Part shown: in pieces, positions 1 to 11,186 of the stretch
How positions within the stretch are numbered: position 1 is the stretch's first letter
How the letters are laid out: the number at the start of each line of letters is the position of its first letter
Assembly (NCBI RefSeq): GCF_015832195.1
Contig: NW_024037374.1
Span: 2,170,001 to 2,234,000 of the forward strand
Length of the DNA stretch: 64,000 bases
From: Motacilla alba alba
Lineage: Eukaryota > Chordata > Aves > Passeriformes > Motacillidae
Reading direction: 5' to 3'
Notes under the pieces: generated by a model
Seen by the model: the letters and a program-made list of their open reading frames with translations, nothing else
Told to the model about the DNA's origin: nothing
Databases searched by the model: none
Translations under genes and position numbers: made by a program

Positions 1-2010
1 CAAGCTTTCCTAGGCGCCATAGGCTTTTAGAGAATGCACATTCCTGAGTACAGTCAGATTGTTAGCCCTCTTTACCGGGTCACCCTCAAGAAGAATGAGT
101 TCCACTGGGGCCCTGAGCAGCAACAAGCCTTTGCCCAGGTTAAGCAGGAGATCGCTCATGCGGTAGCCCTTGGCCCAGTCAGGACAGGACCAGAGGTGAG
201 GAACATGCTCTACTCTGCAGCTGGGAACCATGGTTTGTCCTGGAGCCTTTGGCAGAAGGTGCCTGGGGAGACTCGGGGTCGACCACTGGGATTCTGGAGT
301 CGAAGCTACAGAGGATCTGAAGCCAACTACACCCCAACAGAGAAAGAAATCTTGGCTGCCTATGAAGGAGTCCAAGCTGCCTCAGAGGTGATTGGTACAG
401 AAGCGCAGCTTCTCCTGGCACCCCGACTGCCAGTGCTGGGGTGGATGTTCAAAGGCAAGGTTCCTTCCACCCACCATGCCACCAGTGCTACATGGAGCAA
501 GTGGATTGCTCTTATCACACAGCGCGTCTGTATAGGTGAACTGAATCGCCCTGGGATTTTGGAGGTAATTATAAATTGGCCCGAAGGTGAAAAGTTTGGT
601 GTCACAGATGAAGATCAAGAACCAGTGATACAGGCTGAAGAAGCTCCATCATATAAGCAACTGCCCCCAGAGGAAACATGCTATGCTCTTTTTACTGATG
701 GTTTTTGCTGCATTGTGGGAATGAAACGAAAGTGGAAAGCAGCCGTATGGAGCCCCACATGACAGGTTGCACAAGCTACCAAAGAAGAACGTGGACTGAG
801 CCAACTTGTGGAACTCAAAGCTGTTCAACTGGCCCTGGACATTGCTGAAAGAGAAAAGTGGCCCAAGCTCTTCCTCTACAATGACTCATGGACGGTAGCC
901 AGCGCTCTGTGGGGATGGCTGGAGAGGTGGAAAGAGGCTAACTGGCAGCATAGAGGAAAGCCAATTTGGGCTGCTGAAGAGTGGAAAGACATCACTACCA
1001 GGGTAGGGAGGCTACCTGTGAAAGTTTGCCATGTAGATGCCCATGTCCCCAAGAGTAGAGCCAATGATGAGCACCAAAACAATGAAGAGGTAGACTGAGC
1101 TGCAAAGATAGGGATGTCAAAGACTGGCGGCTTAGATTGGGAACACAAGGGAGAGTTATTCCTAGCTCGATGGGCCCATGATGCCTCAGGCCATCAGGGC
1201 AGAGATGCCACCTATAAGTGGGCAGGAGACCGAGGGGTGGATTTAAGCATGGACAGTATTTCTCAGGTTATTCATGACTGTGAGACGTGTGCTGCCATCA
1301 AGCAGGCCAAGCAAGTGAAGCCCCTATGGTATGGTGGGCGATGGTCCAAGTACAAGTATGGGGAGGCCTGGCAGATTGACTGCATCCCACTGCCCCAGAC
1401 ACGCCAAGGCAAGCGCTACGTGCTCACCATGGTAGAAGCCACACTGGGATGGTTGGAAACCTACCCTGTGCTTCATGCTATTCCCGTTACAGCATCCTGG
1501 GCCTGGAAAAGCAGGTCCTTTGGAGGCATGGCACCCCTGAGAGGACTGAGTCAGACAACAGGACTCATTTCAAGAACAGCCTTATCCACACCTGGGCTAG
1601 GGAACATGGCACTGAGTGGGTGTACCATATCCCCTACCATGCACCAGCTGCAGGCAAAGTGGAGAAGTACAATGGACTCCTAAAAACCCAGTTGAAAGCC
1701 TTGGGTGGGGGATCTTTCAAAAATTGGGAGCAGCATTCAGCAAAGGCCACCTGGTTAGTTAACACCGAGTTCCACCAAGCGAGCAGGTCCTGCTCAGTCT
1801 GAGTCCCTGAATAGAATAGAAGGAGATAAAGTCCCAGTGGTACATGCCAGAGGTTTGTTGGGGAAGACAGTGTAGATCAATTCTGCCTTGAGTACAAACA
1901 AACCCATTTTTGGGGTTGTCTTTGCTCAGGGACCAGGTTGCACATGGTGGATAATGCAGAGAGATGGAACAACACGATGTGTACCTCAGGGAAATCTGAT
2001 TGTGGGGTGA
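1..2010 (+). pseudogene. pol: ERV pol fragment: RT connection, RNase H and integrase (copy A)
   Basis: This is the 3' part of a retroviral pol gene. An open stretch at 34-762 carries the RT connection and the start of RNase H (YALFTDG near 690). The next segment (763-1098) has the LVELKA glutamate motif and a damaged aspartate motif, NDS where copy B has TDS. The integrase follows: an HHCC zinc-binding pattern around 1170-1310, WQIDC near 1370, then after a frameshift near 1490 SDN near 1555 and GKVE near 1660, giving a D,D-35-E spacing. A C-terminal integrase segment continues in another frame and ends with TGA at 2008. In-frame stops lie at 760 and 1096; at 760 copy B reads CGA where A has TGA. 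No env follows. The motifs look closest to class III (ERVL-like) elements, but class assignment is tentative. Confidence 0.85.
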
Positions 2011-2340
2011 GAATGATATGCAAATATCACTGCTGGATGTTACTGCCATTGTCTGTACAGTAAACCACACAGGCATGAAATAGAAGGAAATGTGTGAGTG
2101 CCGAAGGTCTGAGCAAGTGAAAGATGGAGTTTTTAGTGAATAAAATGAAAGTGGGTAATCCTGCAGCTCTGCAGTCTGGGGCCTGGATTCAGTTGTCCGG
2201 TGTGGGGATGTGACAGGGGCATGATGGGTATTGCTTGTAATGTTTTGGGTGGAACGGATAGAAGTTTTTGTGGGAATAAAATGCATGATTGTATGTGTGT
2301 GTAGAGTTAGAATATGACGATATGGGGATAAGGGGTGGAA
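2011..2340 (+). other. ERV region between pol and 3' LTR, no env
   Basis: There are 330 bases between the pol stop and the LTR with no envelope-like reading frame. A purine-rich tract just before 2341 (GGGGATAAGGGGTGGAA) fits a polypurine tract priming plus-strand synthesis. The lack of env is shared with copy B and is typical of ERVL-like elements. Confidence 0.7.
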
Positions 2341-3007
2341 TGTCCTAGGGGGACTTTATGATTCTTGTATCCTCAATCATCTGTGCCATTTATGCTGGAT
2401 ATTATATTCTGTGCCCTCAAGACTGGTTCTGAGACCGAAGGTGGGGAGAAGAAGAAGCATGGAGTTTGTTATCAGAGACTGCACTCACTCCTCTAAAAGC
2501 AACACTCCTCCACATTCTACTCCACTGTGCTGTCTGGGCACAGATGGGGCAGACCAGAGCCCTCCTTTGCTTTTTAGTTAGTTGAGCTAGCTGAGGCAGA
2601 GAAGTTTTCCCTGGACTGTTTTTTTTCTTTCCCTTTTCTTGGAACTGTTTGAACCTGCTCCAGACTGGGACCTGGAGAGCACCAAGAGCTCGCCCTTTGT
2701 AGCCTACCAGGGCCTACTCTGGGCAGCAGCCTTTCCCAGCACTGGAGGGATTGATAACAGAGCGACCACCCACCGGAGAGACTTTCTGAATTTGTCATCT
2801 CTTCAGAGCAGCGAATCAGTTTTGTCATCTGGTATTGTTCACGTTTTGTGCTGGAGAATGCTTTGCCTGTTAAATAAACAGGGGTTTTTCCACTTCTCTC
2901 CAAGGAAATTTTTCCCAAACCTGTTGCGAAGAGGGGCTGCATGGGTTTGCTTTCTGGGGGAACCCCCTTTTGGAGGTTTTCTCTCAAATTTGCCCTAGAC
3001 CAGGACA
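2341..3007 (+). mobile_element. ERV 3' LTR, 667 bp (copy A)
   Basis: The LTR begins TGTCCTAG directly after a polypurine tract and ends CAGGACA, giving short inverted ends TGTCCT/AGGACA. A poly(A) signal AATAAA lies near 2875. It has the same length as the LTR at 49301-49967 and differs by scattered substitutions. The ORFs inside on both strands are LTR by-products. Confidence 0.88.
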
Positions 3008-3019
3008 AATAACATAATC

Positions 3020-3608
3020 TGTCAGTTTAAGGATGCACTGTGTAGCTCATAGTAGTGTAATGAATATGATATCTGTGTATCGCTTATAGAAATAGTGATG
3101 TGATGAACGTATTGTACTGTAGACCTTAGCAAAATAGAAGATGCTAAAAGGCTTTTGTGTAACTAAGAGAACAGTGTAAAGCCATCCAGGGCTTTACAAG
3201 TGATAAGATAACAGTGACACAAGACAGAGCATGGAGGAGACTGGGGAAGAGCTCGTTAGCTCCTCTTATCAGAGAAGTGTGAAACAACTGGGATGAAACC
3301 ACGGGAAGGAATAAAATATATTGACTTGATCCCAGGATGTCATGCAGATAAGTCAGGGTGTAAAAGCCAAAATCAAAAGAGTCCCTGCAACATCAAAAGC
3401 TTTCAAGAATGTTTGAATACTGTAGAAGCTGATGAATACGCATGTAACCCCAGCAATGTAGCTGTATATAAAGAGCATGATTTTAAGCTTCCTGCTGCTC
3501 TTTGGCCATTCACCAAAAGCATCCCAGCGCTGATCACTCATTTGTCCTTCTTTTATCCTTGATTAAACTTTTAAAAGTTCTAAAGAGTCAACTGTGTTTT
3601 TCACAACA
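3020..3608 (+). mobile_element. Putative solo LTR of a second ERV family (copy A)
   Basis: The segment runs TGTCAG...CACAACA, with a TATA-like TATATAA at 3465 and an ATTAAA signal at 3562, about 45 bases before the end, which is the usual U3-R-U5 order. It sits immediately downstream of the first LTR and recurs at 49980-50568. The left boundary is uncertain because copy B lacks the TG there. No target-site duplication is evident. Confidence 0.5.
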
Positions 3609-3975
3609 TTGAGGGGCCTCATGAACCCTGTGGGCCATTGTGACTCTGCAGGGCCTTGTGGAACCATGGAGACCATGGTGACACCATGGGGCACATGGAA
3701 CCAAGGCTTCCATTTTGACACTGAGGAACCTCATGGAACCAAGGGCCCATTGAGACACTTTGGAACTAAGGAGATCATTGTTGAGAGTACAGAACCTCAA
3801 GGAATCCAAAGTCCATGTGACAGAGCAAGGCCTCATGGAAGCAAAAAGACCATGATGACCTTCTGGGGCCCCATGGAACCAAATATCCACTGTGACACTG
3901 CAGAACCTGAAAGAACCAAGAGTCCATGGCGACACAAGAAGGCTTTGTGGAACCAAGGAGTCCAAAGGTCTAAAA
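3609..3975 (+). repeat. 37-bp minisatellite array (GGCCTCATGGAACC strand)
   Basis: About ten degenerate units built on GGCCTCATGGAACCAAGG and CCATTGTGACACTG. The unit is the reverse complement of the clean 37-bp units measured at 8797, 8834 and 8871. Because 37 is not a multiple of three, all frames stay open and produce spurious ORFs. Confidence 0.85.
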
Positions 3976-4420
3976 CATTCCTTGCGTATCTCTGCCTTAG
4001 GGAAGAGGAACTATGGTGGCAGCTTGGGATGGCACACACTCAAGGCAGGTCTCTGTTTTCAGCAGGAAGATTCTGGAGTTTTAGATTGTTTCCAAAAAGA
4101 AAAAGTAAAAAGGGAAAAAAACCCCTTTGGTTGTGTGCAGCCAGTTCTCCAAGCAAAGCAGGACCCACGTGAGTGAGGAGAGACAGGATGGGATTGGGGA
4201 ATGTGGAGCAAGGTTGTTCACACTGGCTCAGAGCTCAAGGCACAGCTTCCCTGACCAGGGCAAACCTCCTTAGCAAAATCTCTGGATCAATATCAGTCAC
4301 AGAATGCTGCAATCACCTCTTCTCTCAAGAGAACATTAATAAAATACACCCTTTAAAATAGGAATGCATCTTCCAAACAACCTCTTAAAAATATTTCTCC
4401 ATAATTGCAGCAGGAAATCT
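3976..4420. other. Unclassified spacer
   Basis: This is a conserved spacer shared with B (50936-51380). I see no gene, RNA or clear repeat. A short poly-A-rich stretch lies near 4100. Confidence 0.5.
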
Positions 4421-5290
4421 TCCTGATGTACTGCTCCAGACCAGAGGGAAATCAAGGCAGAGCCATGGTTTTTTCAGGACTTGCTTGATCCTAATGAGCC
4501 CTGTGGTGCATGTGGAGCTAGCCCTGGAACACCAGGGCCTGAGAGGAGATTGCACAAACCTTGCCAGGAGTCAAAATCACAAGAAACACCCAAAGTGTCT
4601 TGAGGCATGAATGGGTTCCATTGAGGTCCATCCCCAACACAGTCTCCTCATGGACTCCTTGGAGGACAGAACTGGAGGCCAGGATGGCACAAAAGCCCCT
4701 CAGACACTGAGTGTGGAAAAGAAATTCAAAAGTACCTTAAAAACCTTGAGTATCTCAGAGCATTAATGAACCCCACTGAGTGTCAGTACAAAGCTCTCAA
4801 GGGACTCGTTAAAGCAGATAATTGGGGCCATGATTGCACAAACCTCTCCCAGAGTGTGTATCAGAAAGGAAAAACCAAATACCTTAAAAAACTGAAGTAC
4901 CTTGAAGTATTAATGAACCCCACTGAGTGTCATTGCTGATAAAGGCTCTCAAGGGATTAATTAAAGCAGATAATTGGAGGCTGTGACTGCGCAATCTTTC
5001 TCATAGAGTCTGTATCAAAAGGGAAACACTAACTACCTTAAAAAACTGAACTACCCTGAAGCATTAATGGGCCCCACTGAATGTTGCTGCTCACAAAGAA
5101 TCTCCAGGGACTAATTAAAGCTGATCATTGGAGGCCATGACTGCACTAACTTCTCAGAGACCGCAAGGCCAAAGAAAAACCCAAAGTCCTTTGAAAAGCC
5201 TGCAGTCCCTGGGAGCATGAAGGAGCCCCCAGAGCCATTGCTGAGCAAGGCTCCCCAGGGACTCCTTCCAGCAGATCCTTGAGGCCAATG
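4421..5290 (+). repeat. ~150-bp degenerate tandem repeats upstream of receptor A
   Basis: Units share ACCTTAAAAA, CATTAATGA and CCCCACTGAG, then CTCAAGGGACT and CAGATAATTGGAGG. CCCCACTGAG starts at 4771, 4918 and 5072, so the period is about 147-154 bp. The last unit, near 5200, is GC-shifted and merges into the receptor 5' flank. The same array precedes receptors B and C. Confidence 0.8.
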
Positions 5291-5997
5291 TAATGTGGGC
5301 TAGGGGGGGATGCTGAGGGCAGGACAAGGGGCTGCCAGTGGCCAGCCTGGCTGGGGCTGTGCCAGGAGGCCCCAGTGGCTCAGGACAAGGTGTCTCCTGG
5401 CAGCCCTTGGTGGCACAGACCCTGCTGTGCCCCAGGGCACCAAGCCTTGGCTTCTCTTTGTCCCCAGCTGTCATCACTGCCTGCAGTTCTCTGCTCTGCC
5501 TGGGGCCTGGGGACTCTTTCTCAGTCGTGTCCCTCACGGAGACCCATTAAAAGTCCAAGAAACTTTGGAGTGTGATTCTGACTTGGAGCTCTGGAGAGGT
5601 TTCTTCAGCTGCCTCTCAGGGACTGATGTTCAGGGCCTGAGCACAAAGCCCCAGAGGGTCATTAAAGTCCTTGTGCTGTGGCTGTGCTGTTGAGCTGGGC
5701 TGGGCTGCTGGCACAGAGGCAGCTCCTGGTAAGCAAGAAGAGCTTGAAAAGCACATTTCTCTTGCTGAGCAGCTCTTCTGCCAGCCCAGCAGGGCTGGGG
5801 CACTGCCTGCAGCCAACCCAGGCACAGCACAGAGGCACAGAGAGCTTCAATCAGTCAGGGCTGGGAAGGTGCTGAGAAGTGCCTGGGGCAGAATCCCTGC
5901 CAGCCCTTGGCACAGGAACCTCTGGCTGCAGGACAATGCAGCTGCAGCTTCTGGAGCCATCTCCTACAGCTGGAACATCCCAATGCCTACAGACCCT
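5291..5997 (+). promoter_or_regulatory. Conserved receptor 5' flank with candidate noncoding exon (A)
   Basis: This sequence is strongly conserved in front of receptors A, B and C, and a truncated version stands alone at 38881-39350. Its right end is a splice-donor match (CCT|GTGAGT at 5998). The transcription start and the 5' end of the exon cannot be set from sequence alone. Promoter function is inferred from position and conservation. Confidence 0.55.
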
Positions 5998-6779
5998 GTG
6001 AGTACATTCTCTGATTGTCTCTTGTGCAGAGCAGCCAGGGGTGCCCAGGGCTGTCGTGCAGAGCAGGCTCCTGCAGCCCAGGGCGCTGTGCTGGGGCAGG
6101 GACTCTGCTGCCTGCCAGGGACAGCTCTCAGCCAGCACGGGGGGACAAGATCTGGTTGGCAGGAGACAGCTGGTAAGGCTTGGAAGTGTTTTCCTTGTGT
6201 GGTGAGGATGCTGCATTGTTCAGGACTGCTCCCAGCAGAGCATTTAACTGCAGAACATTTTAAAGCAGATTCGACAGGGAGCAAAGCACGTCAGGGACTG
6301 CATAAAAGGAAAATAGTAGTTTTTTAATCTACTGCTCTGGGTTGCCTGGATGGGAAATTGCAGACAGATAATCATCTCTCAGTTCAGGTGGAGAAAAAAA
6401 AAAAAAGGTCTCAGATCTGAATAAACCAGGCAATGACAGAAATCAGCACAAAGCCCCATAGAGGCAGCATCAGTGTAACTTTTCCGGTCTCCTCAGGGTT
6501 GCTCTGAAGTTGCCATCAGAGCCCGCAAAGCCAGAGCTGCCCCTGGGCAGTGCCAGAGCAGGGGAGGGTCTGCAGGGCAGAGCTGAGCCCCCAGGGCTGG
6601 GCTGGGCTCTGGCAGCACTGGCAGGGCTCAGCCCTGGGAACAGGGAAGCAGCTGCTGGCAGGGACAGCTCCAGGCAGCAGAGCCCTGGGCAGGCAGTGGG
6701 GGGAAAGTGTCCCCAAGCTGTGCTGGGATATTTACAGTCCTCTCCAAACCCAACTATTCCATGATTATTTTTTTTACAG
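5998..6779 (+). other. Predicted 5' UTR intron of receptor A (782 bp)
   Basis: The donor GTGAGT is at 5998. The acceptor is a T-rich tract ending in CAG at 6777-6779. Exon 2 then gives a 23-nt leader before the ATG. Leader length is identical in all three receptor copies. An intron directly before an intronless coding exon is the normal olfactory receptor gene structure. Confidence 0.65.
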
Positions 6780-6802
6780 ATCCCCATGCCAAGGCACCGC
6801 AA

Positions 6803-7735
6803 ATGTCCAACAGCAGCTCCATCAGCCACTTCCTCCTGCTGGCATTGGCAGACACGCGGCAGCGGCAGCTGCTGCACTTCTGCCTCTTGCTGGGCATCTC
6901 CCTGGCTGCCCTCCTGGGCAACGGCCTCATCATCAGCGCCGTAGCCTGCGGCCAGCACCTGTACACGCCCATGTTCTTCTTCCTGCTCAACCTGGCCCTC
7001 ACTGACCTGGGCTCCATCTGCACCACTGTGCCCAAAGCCATGCACAATTCCCTCTGGGACACCAGGAACATCTCCTACAAAGGATGTGTTGCTCAGCTCT
7101 TTTTCGTTCTCTTCTTCATTGGAGCAGAGTACTATCTCCTGACCATCATGTGCTACGACCGCTACGTGTCCATCTGCAAACCCCTGCACTACGGGACCCT
7201 GCTGGGTAGCAGAGCTTGTGCCCACATGGCAGCAGCTGCCTGGGCCAGTGCCTTTCTCAATGCTCTCATGCACATGGCCAATACATTTTCCCTGCCCCTA
7301 TGCCATGGCAATGCCCTGGGCCGGTTCTTCTGTGAAATCCCACAGATCCTCAAGCTCTCCTGCTCCAAATCCTATCTCAGGGAACTGGGGCTTCTTGTAG
7401 TTACTGCCGGTTTTTCATTGTGTTGTTTTGTGTTCATTGTTTTCTCCTATGTGCAGATCTTCAGGGCTGTGCTGAGGATCCCCTCTGAGCAGGGACGGCA
7501 CAAAGCCTTTTCCACCTGCCTCCCTCACCTGGCCGTGCTCTCCCTGTTCCTCAGCACTCTCATGTTTTCTCACCTGAAGCCTCCCTCCATCTCCTCCCCA
7601 TCCCTGGATCTGGCCCTGTCAGTTCTGTACTCAGTGGTGTCTCCAGCCCTAAACCCCCTCATCTGCAGCCTGAGGAACCAGGAGCTCAAGGCTGCAGTGT
7701 GGAGACTGATGACTAGATGCTTTCATGAACAATAA
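6803..7735 (+). CDS. Olfactory receptor, OR14-like, intact
   Basis: A G-protein-coupled odorant receptor of 310 residues, expected in olfactory neuron cilia membranes. It begins MSNSSS with an N-glycosylation site at N3 and has seven hydrophobic segments. Family motifs are GN at 39-40, TPMFFFLLNLALTD at 55-68, MCYDRYVSICKPLHY at 116-130 (DRY 119-121), KAFSTCLPHL at 234-243, and PALNPLICSLRN at 281-292. Cysteines near 95 and 167/177 fit the extracellular disulfides. NPLIC replaces the usual NPxIY in TM7, an odd change that could affect signalling. I chose ATG 6803 because it follows a predicted splice acceptor and aligns with the ATG of copies B and C; the frame is open upstream to 6707 but without ATG or conservation. 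The best match by recollection is the bird gamma-c/OR14 expansion. Confidence 0.93.
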   Translation: MSNSSSISHFLLLALADTRQRQLLHFCLLLGISLAALLGNGLIISAVACGQHLYTPMFFFLLNLALTDLGSICTTVPKAMHNSLWDTRNISYKGCVAQLFFVLFFIGAEYYLLTIMCYDRYVSICKPLHYGTLLGSRACAHMAAAAWASAFLNALMHMANTFSLPLCHGNALGRFFCEIPQILKLSCSKSYLRELGLLVVTAGFSLCCFVFIVFSYVQIFRAVLRIPSEQGRHKAFSTCLPHLAVLSLFLSTLMFSHLKPPSISSPSLDLALSVLYSVVSPALNPLICSLRNQELKAAVWRLMTRCFHEQ

Positions 7736-7765
7736 ACTCCTGGCGTATTTCTGGAAATAACTTGT

Positions 7766-7771
7766 AATAAA
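7766..7771 (+). terminator. Poly(A) signal AATAAA of receptor A
   Basis: AATAAA lies 31 bases after the stop codon. It is kept in B (54756) but replaced in C by AATATT. Confidence 0.6.
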
Positions 7772-8072
7772 AATAATTTTTGATACTTCTTGTTGGTTTC
7801 ATTTTGGAGGTTCTTTTCCTTTGTTTTACTTTTTTCATATTGTCTACAATGAAGAGCCATATTTTGTGGCATTTCTCATTTTGTTTCTCTCCACCTTCCC
7901 TGTTGCCACAGACTGTGTCAATGAGGGGCTGCGCTCTCAGTGACTTTAAAGCCACTAAAGGATGTCCCAGCAACGTTTTCTGCAGAGATGCCCTTTGGTT
8001 GCCTTCTCTGGAGCTGCAGCAGCAATGTCTGTGTGCAGAGCTGGGGGCAGATCAGTGCTGGCACAGCAGCTC
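7772..8072. other. Receptor A 3' flank
   Basis: The flank is conserved with C (24950-25250) and B (54770-55060) and has no further gene. At about 8072, A jumps directly into CR1, whereas B and C continue with about 1 kb of GC-rich sequence, so A carries a deletion here. Confidence 0.6.
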
Positions 8073-8407
8073 TGCTCCTGCTGGCCACACCATTCCTAAT
8101 CCAGGCCAGCAGCCATTGGCCTTCTTGGCCCCCTGGGCACACTGCTGCCTCATGTCCAGCCTGCTGTCCAGCAGTCCCTGCAGCTCCTTTTCTGCCTGGC
8201 TGCTGTCCAGCCACTCTGTCCCCAGCCTGTGGTGCTGCAGGGGTTGTTGTGGCCAAAGTGCAGGACCCGGCACTGGGACTTGTTAAACCTCACCTTGTTG
8301 GATTCTGTCCCTGGATCCAGCCTGTCCAGGGCCCTGTCCCTGTGCAGAGCCCTCCTACCCTCCAGCAGATCAGAACTCACGCTCAGCTTTGTGTTATCTG
8401 CAAAGAT
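8073..8407 (-). mobile_element. CR1 LINE fragment, antisense
   Basis: The sequence matches the CR1 3' region read on the minus strand, ending in the RT/3' UTR part before a 37-bp array. It parallels 26800-27110. It is truncated on both sides and has no intact ORF. Confidence 0.75.
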
Positions 8408-9005
8408 GTCCTTGGTTCCATGGGGCCCCTCAGTGTCCCAATGGCCTCTTGCTTAGACTAGGCCCTGCACTGTCACAGTGGTCTCCTTGGCTCCATGAGA
8501 CCCTGCAGAGCAACAATGGTCTCCATGGTTCCATGGGGGCCCAAAATGCCACAATGTTCTTCTTGGTTCCATGGGGCTTCAAAGTGTCACAATGTCATCA
8601 TTGGTACCGCAGTTTCACAGTGGCCCCTTGGTTCCATGGGGCCCCAGGCTGTCACAATGGCCCCATGGTTACATGAGGTCCCCCACTGTCACCATGGTCT
8701 CTGGGATTCCACAAGTCCCCTCAGTGTCACAATGGACTCCTTGTTTCCACAAGGTCACACAGTGTCACAACCTCTTCCAGATTGCTCGAGGCCCCGTAGT
8801 GTCACAGTGGCCCCTTGGTTCCACAGGATCCTGCAGTGTCACAATGTCCCCTTGGTCCCATGAGGCCCCGCAGTGTCAGAACAGCCCCTTGGTTCCACTG
8901 GGCCCTGGAGTCTCCCAATGGTCTCCTTGGTTTCGCAGTGTCAAAATGGTGAAACCCCTTGGGTACACGAGGCCCTGCAGTGTCACAATGGCCCCAGAGT
9001 GTCCC
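8408..9005 (-). repeat. 37-bp minisatellite array, reverse orientation
   Basis: About 15 units of the type CAGTGTCACAATGGCCCC then TTGGTTCCATGAGGCCCCG. TAGTGTC/CAGTGTC start at 8797, 8834 and 8871, giving a period of exactly 37 bp. This is the best place in the window to read the consensus. Confidence 0.9.
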
Positions 9006-10760
9006 AATCATCACAGAATGACAGAATCACACAGGCTGGAAAAGACCTTTGAGATTGTCAAGTCCAACCAATACCCTAATAGTGCCTTGTCACCCAGACC
9101 ATGCCACTAAGTGCCACTGGAGAGGGACAGTGACTCCTGGCCAGCACATTCCAATGCCCAATCACCCTTCTGTGAAGAACGTCTTCCTGCTGTCCAGCCT
9201 AAACCTCCCCTGGTGCAGCTTAAGGCTGTGTCCTCTTGTCCTGCCCTCCAGCAGATCCACACTCTCACCCAGCTTGGTGTCATCTGCAAATTTGCTGATG
9301 GTGGACTCAATCCCCTCATCCAGATCATCAGTGAAGATATGAAACAGGACTGGGCCCAACACTGATCCCTGGGGATAGCACCAGTGCCTGGACACCAGCT
9401 GGATGAAGCACCATCCCCATCACTCTCTGGGCACAGCCTCCAGCCAGCTCTTAAATGTCCCAGCAAGGAGGGAACCTGCTCAAGCCATGGGCTGCAGCTT
9501 TTCCAGGGAATGCTCTCAGAGACAGTGTCAAAGGCCTTGCTGAAGTCCAGACAGACAACATCCACAGCTTTTCTGACATCCACAGGTGGGTCTTTTGGTC
9601 ATACAAGGAGACCAGGTTGTTCAGGAAGGACATGCTACCCCTAAAATCCACTCTGGCTGGCTCTGATCCCTCGGCCATCCTGTGGGTGCCCTGTGATGGC
9701 ACTCAAAGTGATCTGTTCCATAACCTTGCCCGGCACCAAGGTCAGGCTGACAGGCCTGGAGTTCCCCAGATCCTCCTTCCAGCCCTTCCTGGGGATGGGG
9801 TCACACTGGCACCTCCAGTGCTCTGGGACCTCCCCACTGAGCCAGGACTGATGGGAAATGATGGAGAGGAGCTTGGGGAGCTCATCCACCAGCTCCCTCA
9901 TCCCCCTAGGATGGATCCCATCGGGTGCCAGCAACATCTGTGTGGCTCAGTAGGTCAGCAGCTGCTTTCTCCTGGATTCCAGGGGTCTGTTCTGCTCCCT
10001 GTGCCCATCTACCAGCTCAGGAGAACACTTGCCTTGAGGACAACTTGTCCTAATCTTGAAAATTGAGAAAAACAAGAGATTCAGTAGCTCAGCCTTTTCC
10101 TTTAGTTCCTATATTCTCCACTGCATCCAATAAAGCATAGAGGTTCTCCTTGTTCCTCCTTTTGCTATACCTTTTTTATAAATACATTTTTATTCTTTTT
10201 ACAGAAGCTGCCAAGTTAAGTTCTAATGGAGCTTTCACCTCTCTAATTTCTTTCTGCATGACCTAACAACATCCTTAAACACTTCCTGAGTTGCTGCTCC
10301 TTTTTATTCCCTGAGTTCCCACAAAAGCTCCAAGGGCAGCCAGGCCAGTCATTTTCCTCACTAGCTCATCTTTTGCCACACTGGGACAGGCTGCTCCTTC
10401 CCCCTTAACATTACTTTCTTTAAGTGTGCCCATCCTTCCTGCACCCCTTTGTTTTTAAGGGCTGTTTCCCTTAGAAAAATAAATCAGTACCTCATTCAGT
10501 ACTCCCCAAATCAGCATCCTAAATAGGCCAAAGTCTGCCCTGCCTAATTCCAGGGTAGAAGTTTTTGTTGCTGCCGCTCCTTCTCTCACAGGACATTGAA
10601 ATCTTGATTATTTCATGGTCACTGTGCCCCAGGCAGCCTCCGAGCCCCACATCTGCCACCAGCCCTTCTCTGTTTGTGAACAGCAGGAGACAGAGCTTTC
10701 CTTGGCAGTGGGAGTGCTACCAAATATTCTCTAAAACAGAAAACTCCTCAACACCAATGC
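9006..10760 (-). mobile_element. CR1 LINE, antisense, truncated, with RT remnants
   Basis: The 3' terminus is at 9006-9030, where the minus strand reads the CR1 tail ATTCTGTCATTCTGTGATG. Reverse transcriptase remnants follow on the minus strand: FADDTKLG near 9285-9310, DFSKAFDTVS near 9520-9550, and RT N-terminal sequence to about 9937. Sequence to about 10760 continues into the CR1 5' part with internal gaps. Frameshifts split the ORF, so it is inactive. The paralogue is 56018-57370. Confidence 0.85.
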
Positions 10761-11186
10761 AGCATTAGGAAGCAGCATTCTTTATTCAGCCGGATGCACG
10801 GGGCAGAGCTCCTCCCAAAGCCGTGCGTGCTGAGTACAGGAAAGTTTCTGTTTATTTTCTGCATTTTGCACACATATTCATTGATTGTCCTGGACTAAGC
10901 ACACATCTGATAATCATTTCTCCAAAATCAATAACAGATTTCCCCTCCCCTTTACCCATGTGCTCTTCTGTCCTGGGGGTCTCTCTGGTGGTCCCTGGTG
11001 GTCGTGGACCCCAATGTTCCAGTGGGCCTGGCTGAGCTGGCAGGACACTGAGGCTGGTGAACTCCCAGTTCCCCTTCTGACACAATGGGCATTGTGTGGT
11101 TTCCATAGGCCTGGGGTTTTGGAGAACAAGCTCCAGGTGTCAGCTCACCTGGTGGAGGCAATTGATCATCTGGGAACATGAGGTCA
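10761..11186 (-). other. LTR-like sequence, antisense (low confidence)
   Basis: The minus strand has AATAAAGAATGCTGCTTC near 10770-10790, resembling an ERV R-region poly(A) signal, followed by a GC-rich stretch. It recurs at 57371-57805. No clear ends or target-site duplication can be set. Confidence 0.35.

Noticed and set aside
2341..3007. ORFs of 119-144 codons in the LTR, present in both copies
   Set aside because: Conserved only because the LTR was duplicated; they span the promoter and poly(A) region and have no viral protein features.
6707..6802. N-terminal extension of receptor A
   Set aside because: The frame is open to 6707 but starts with GTG, crosses the predicted splice acceptor, and is not shared with copies B and C.
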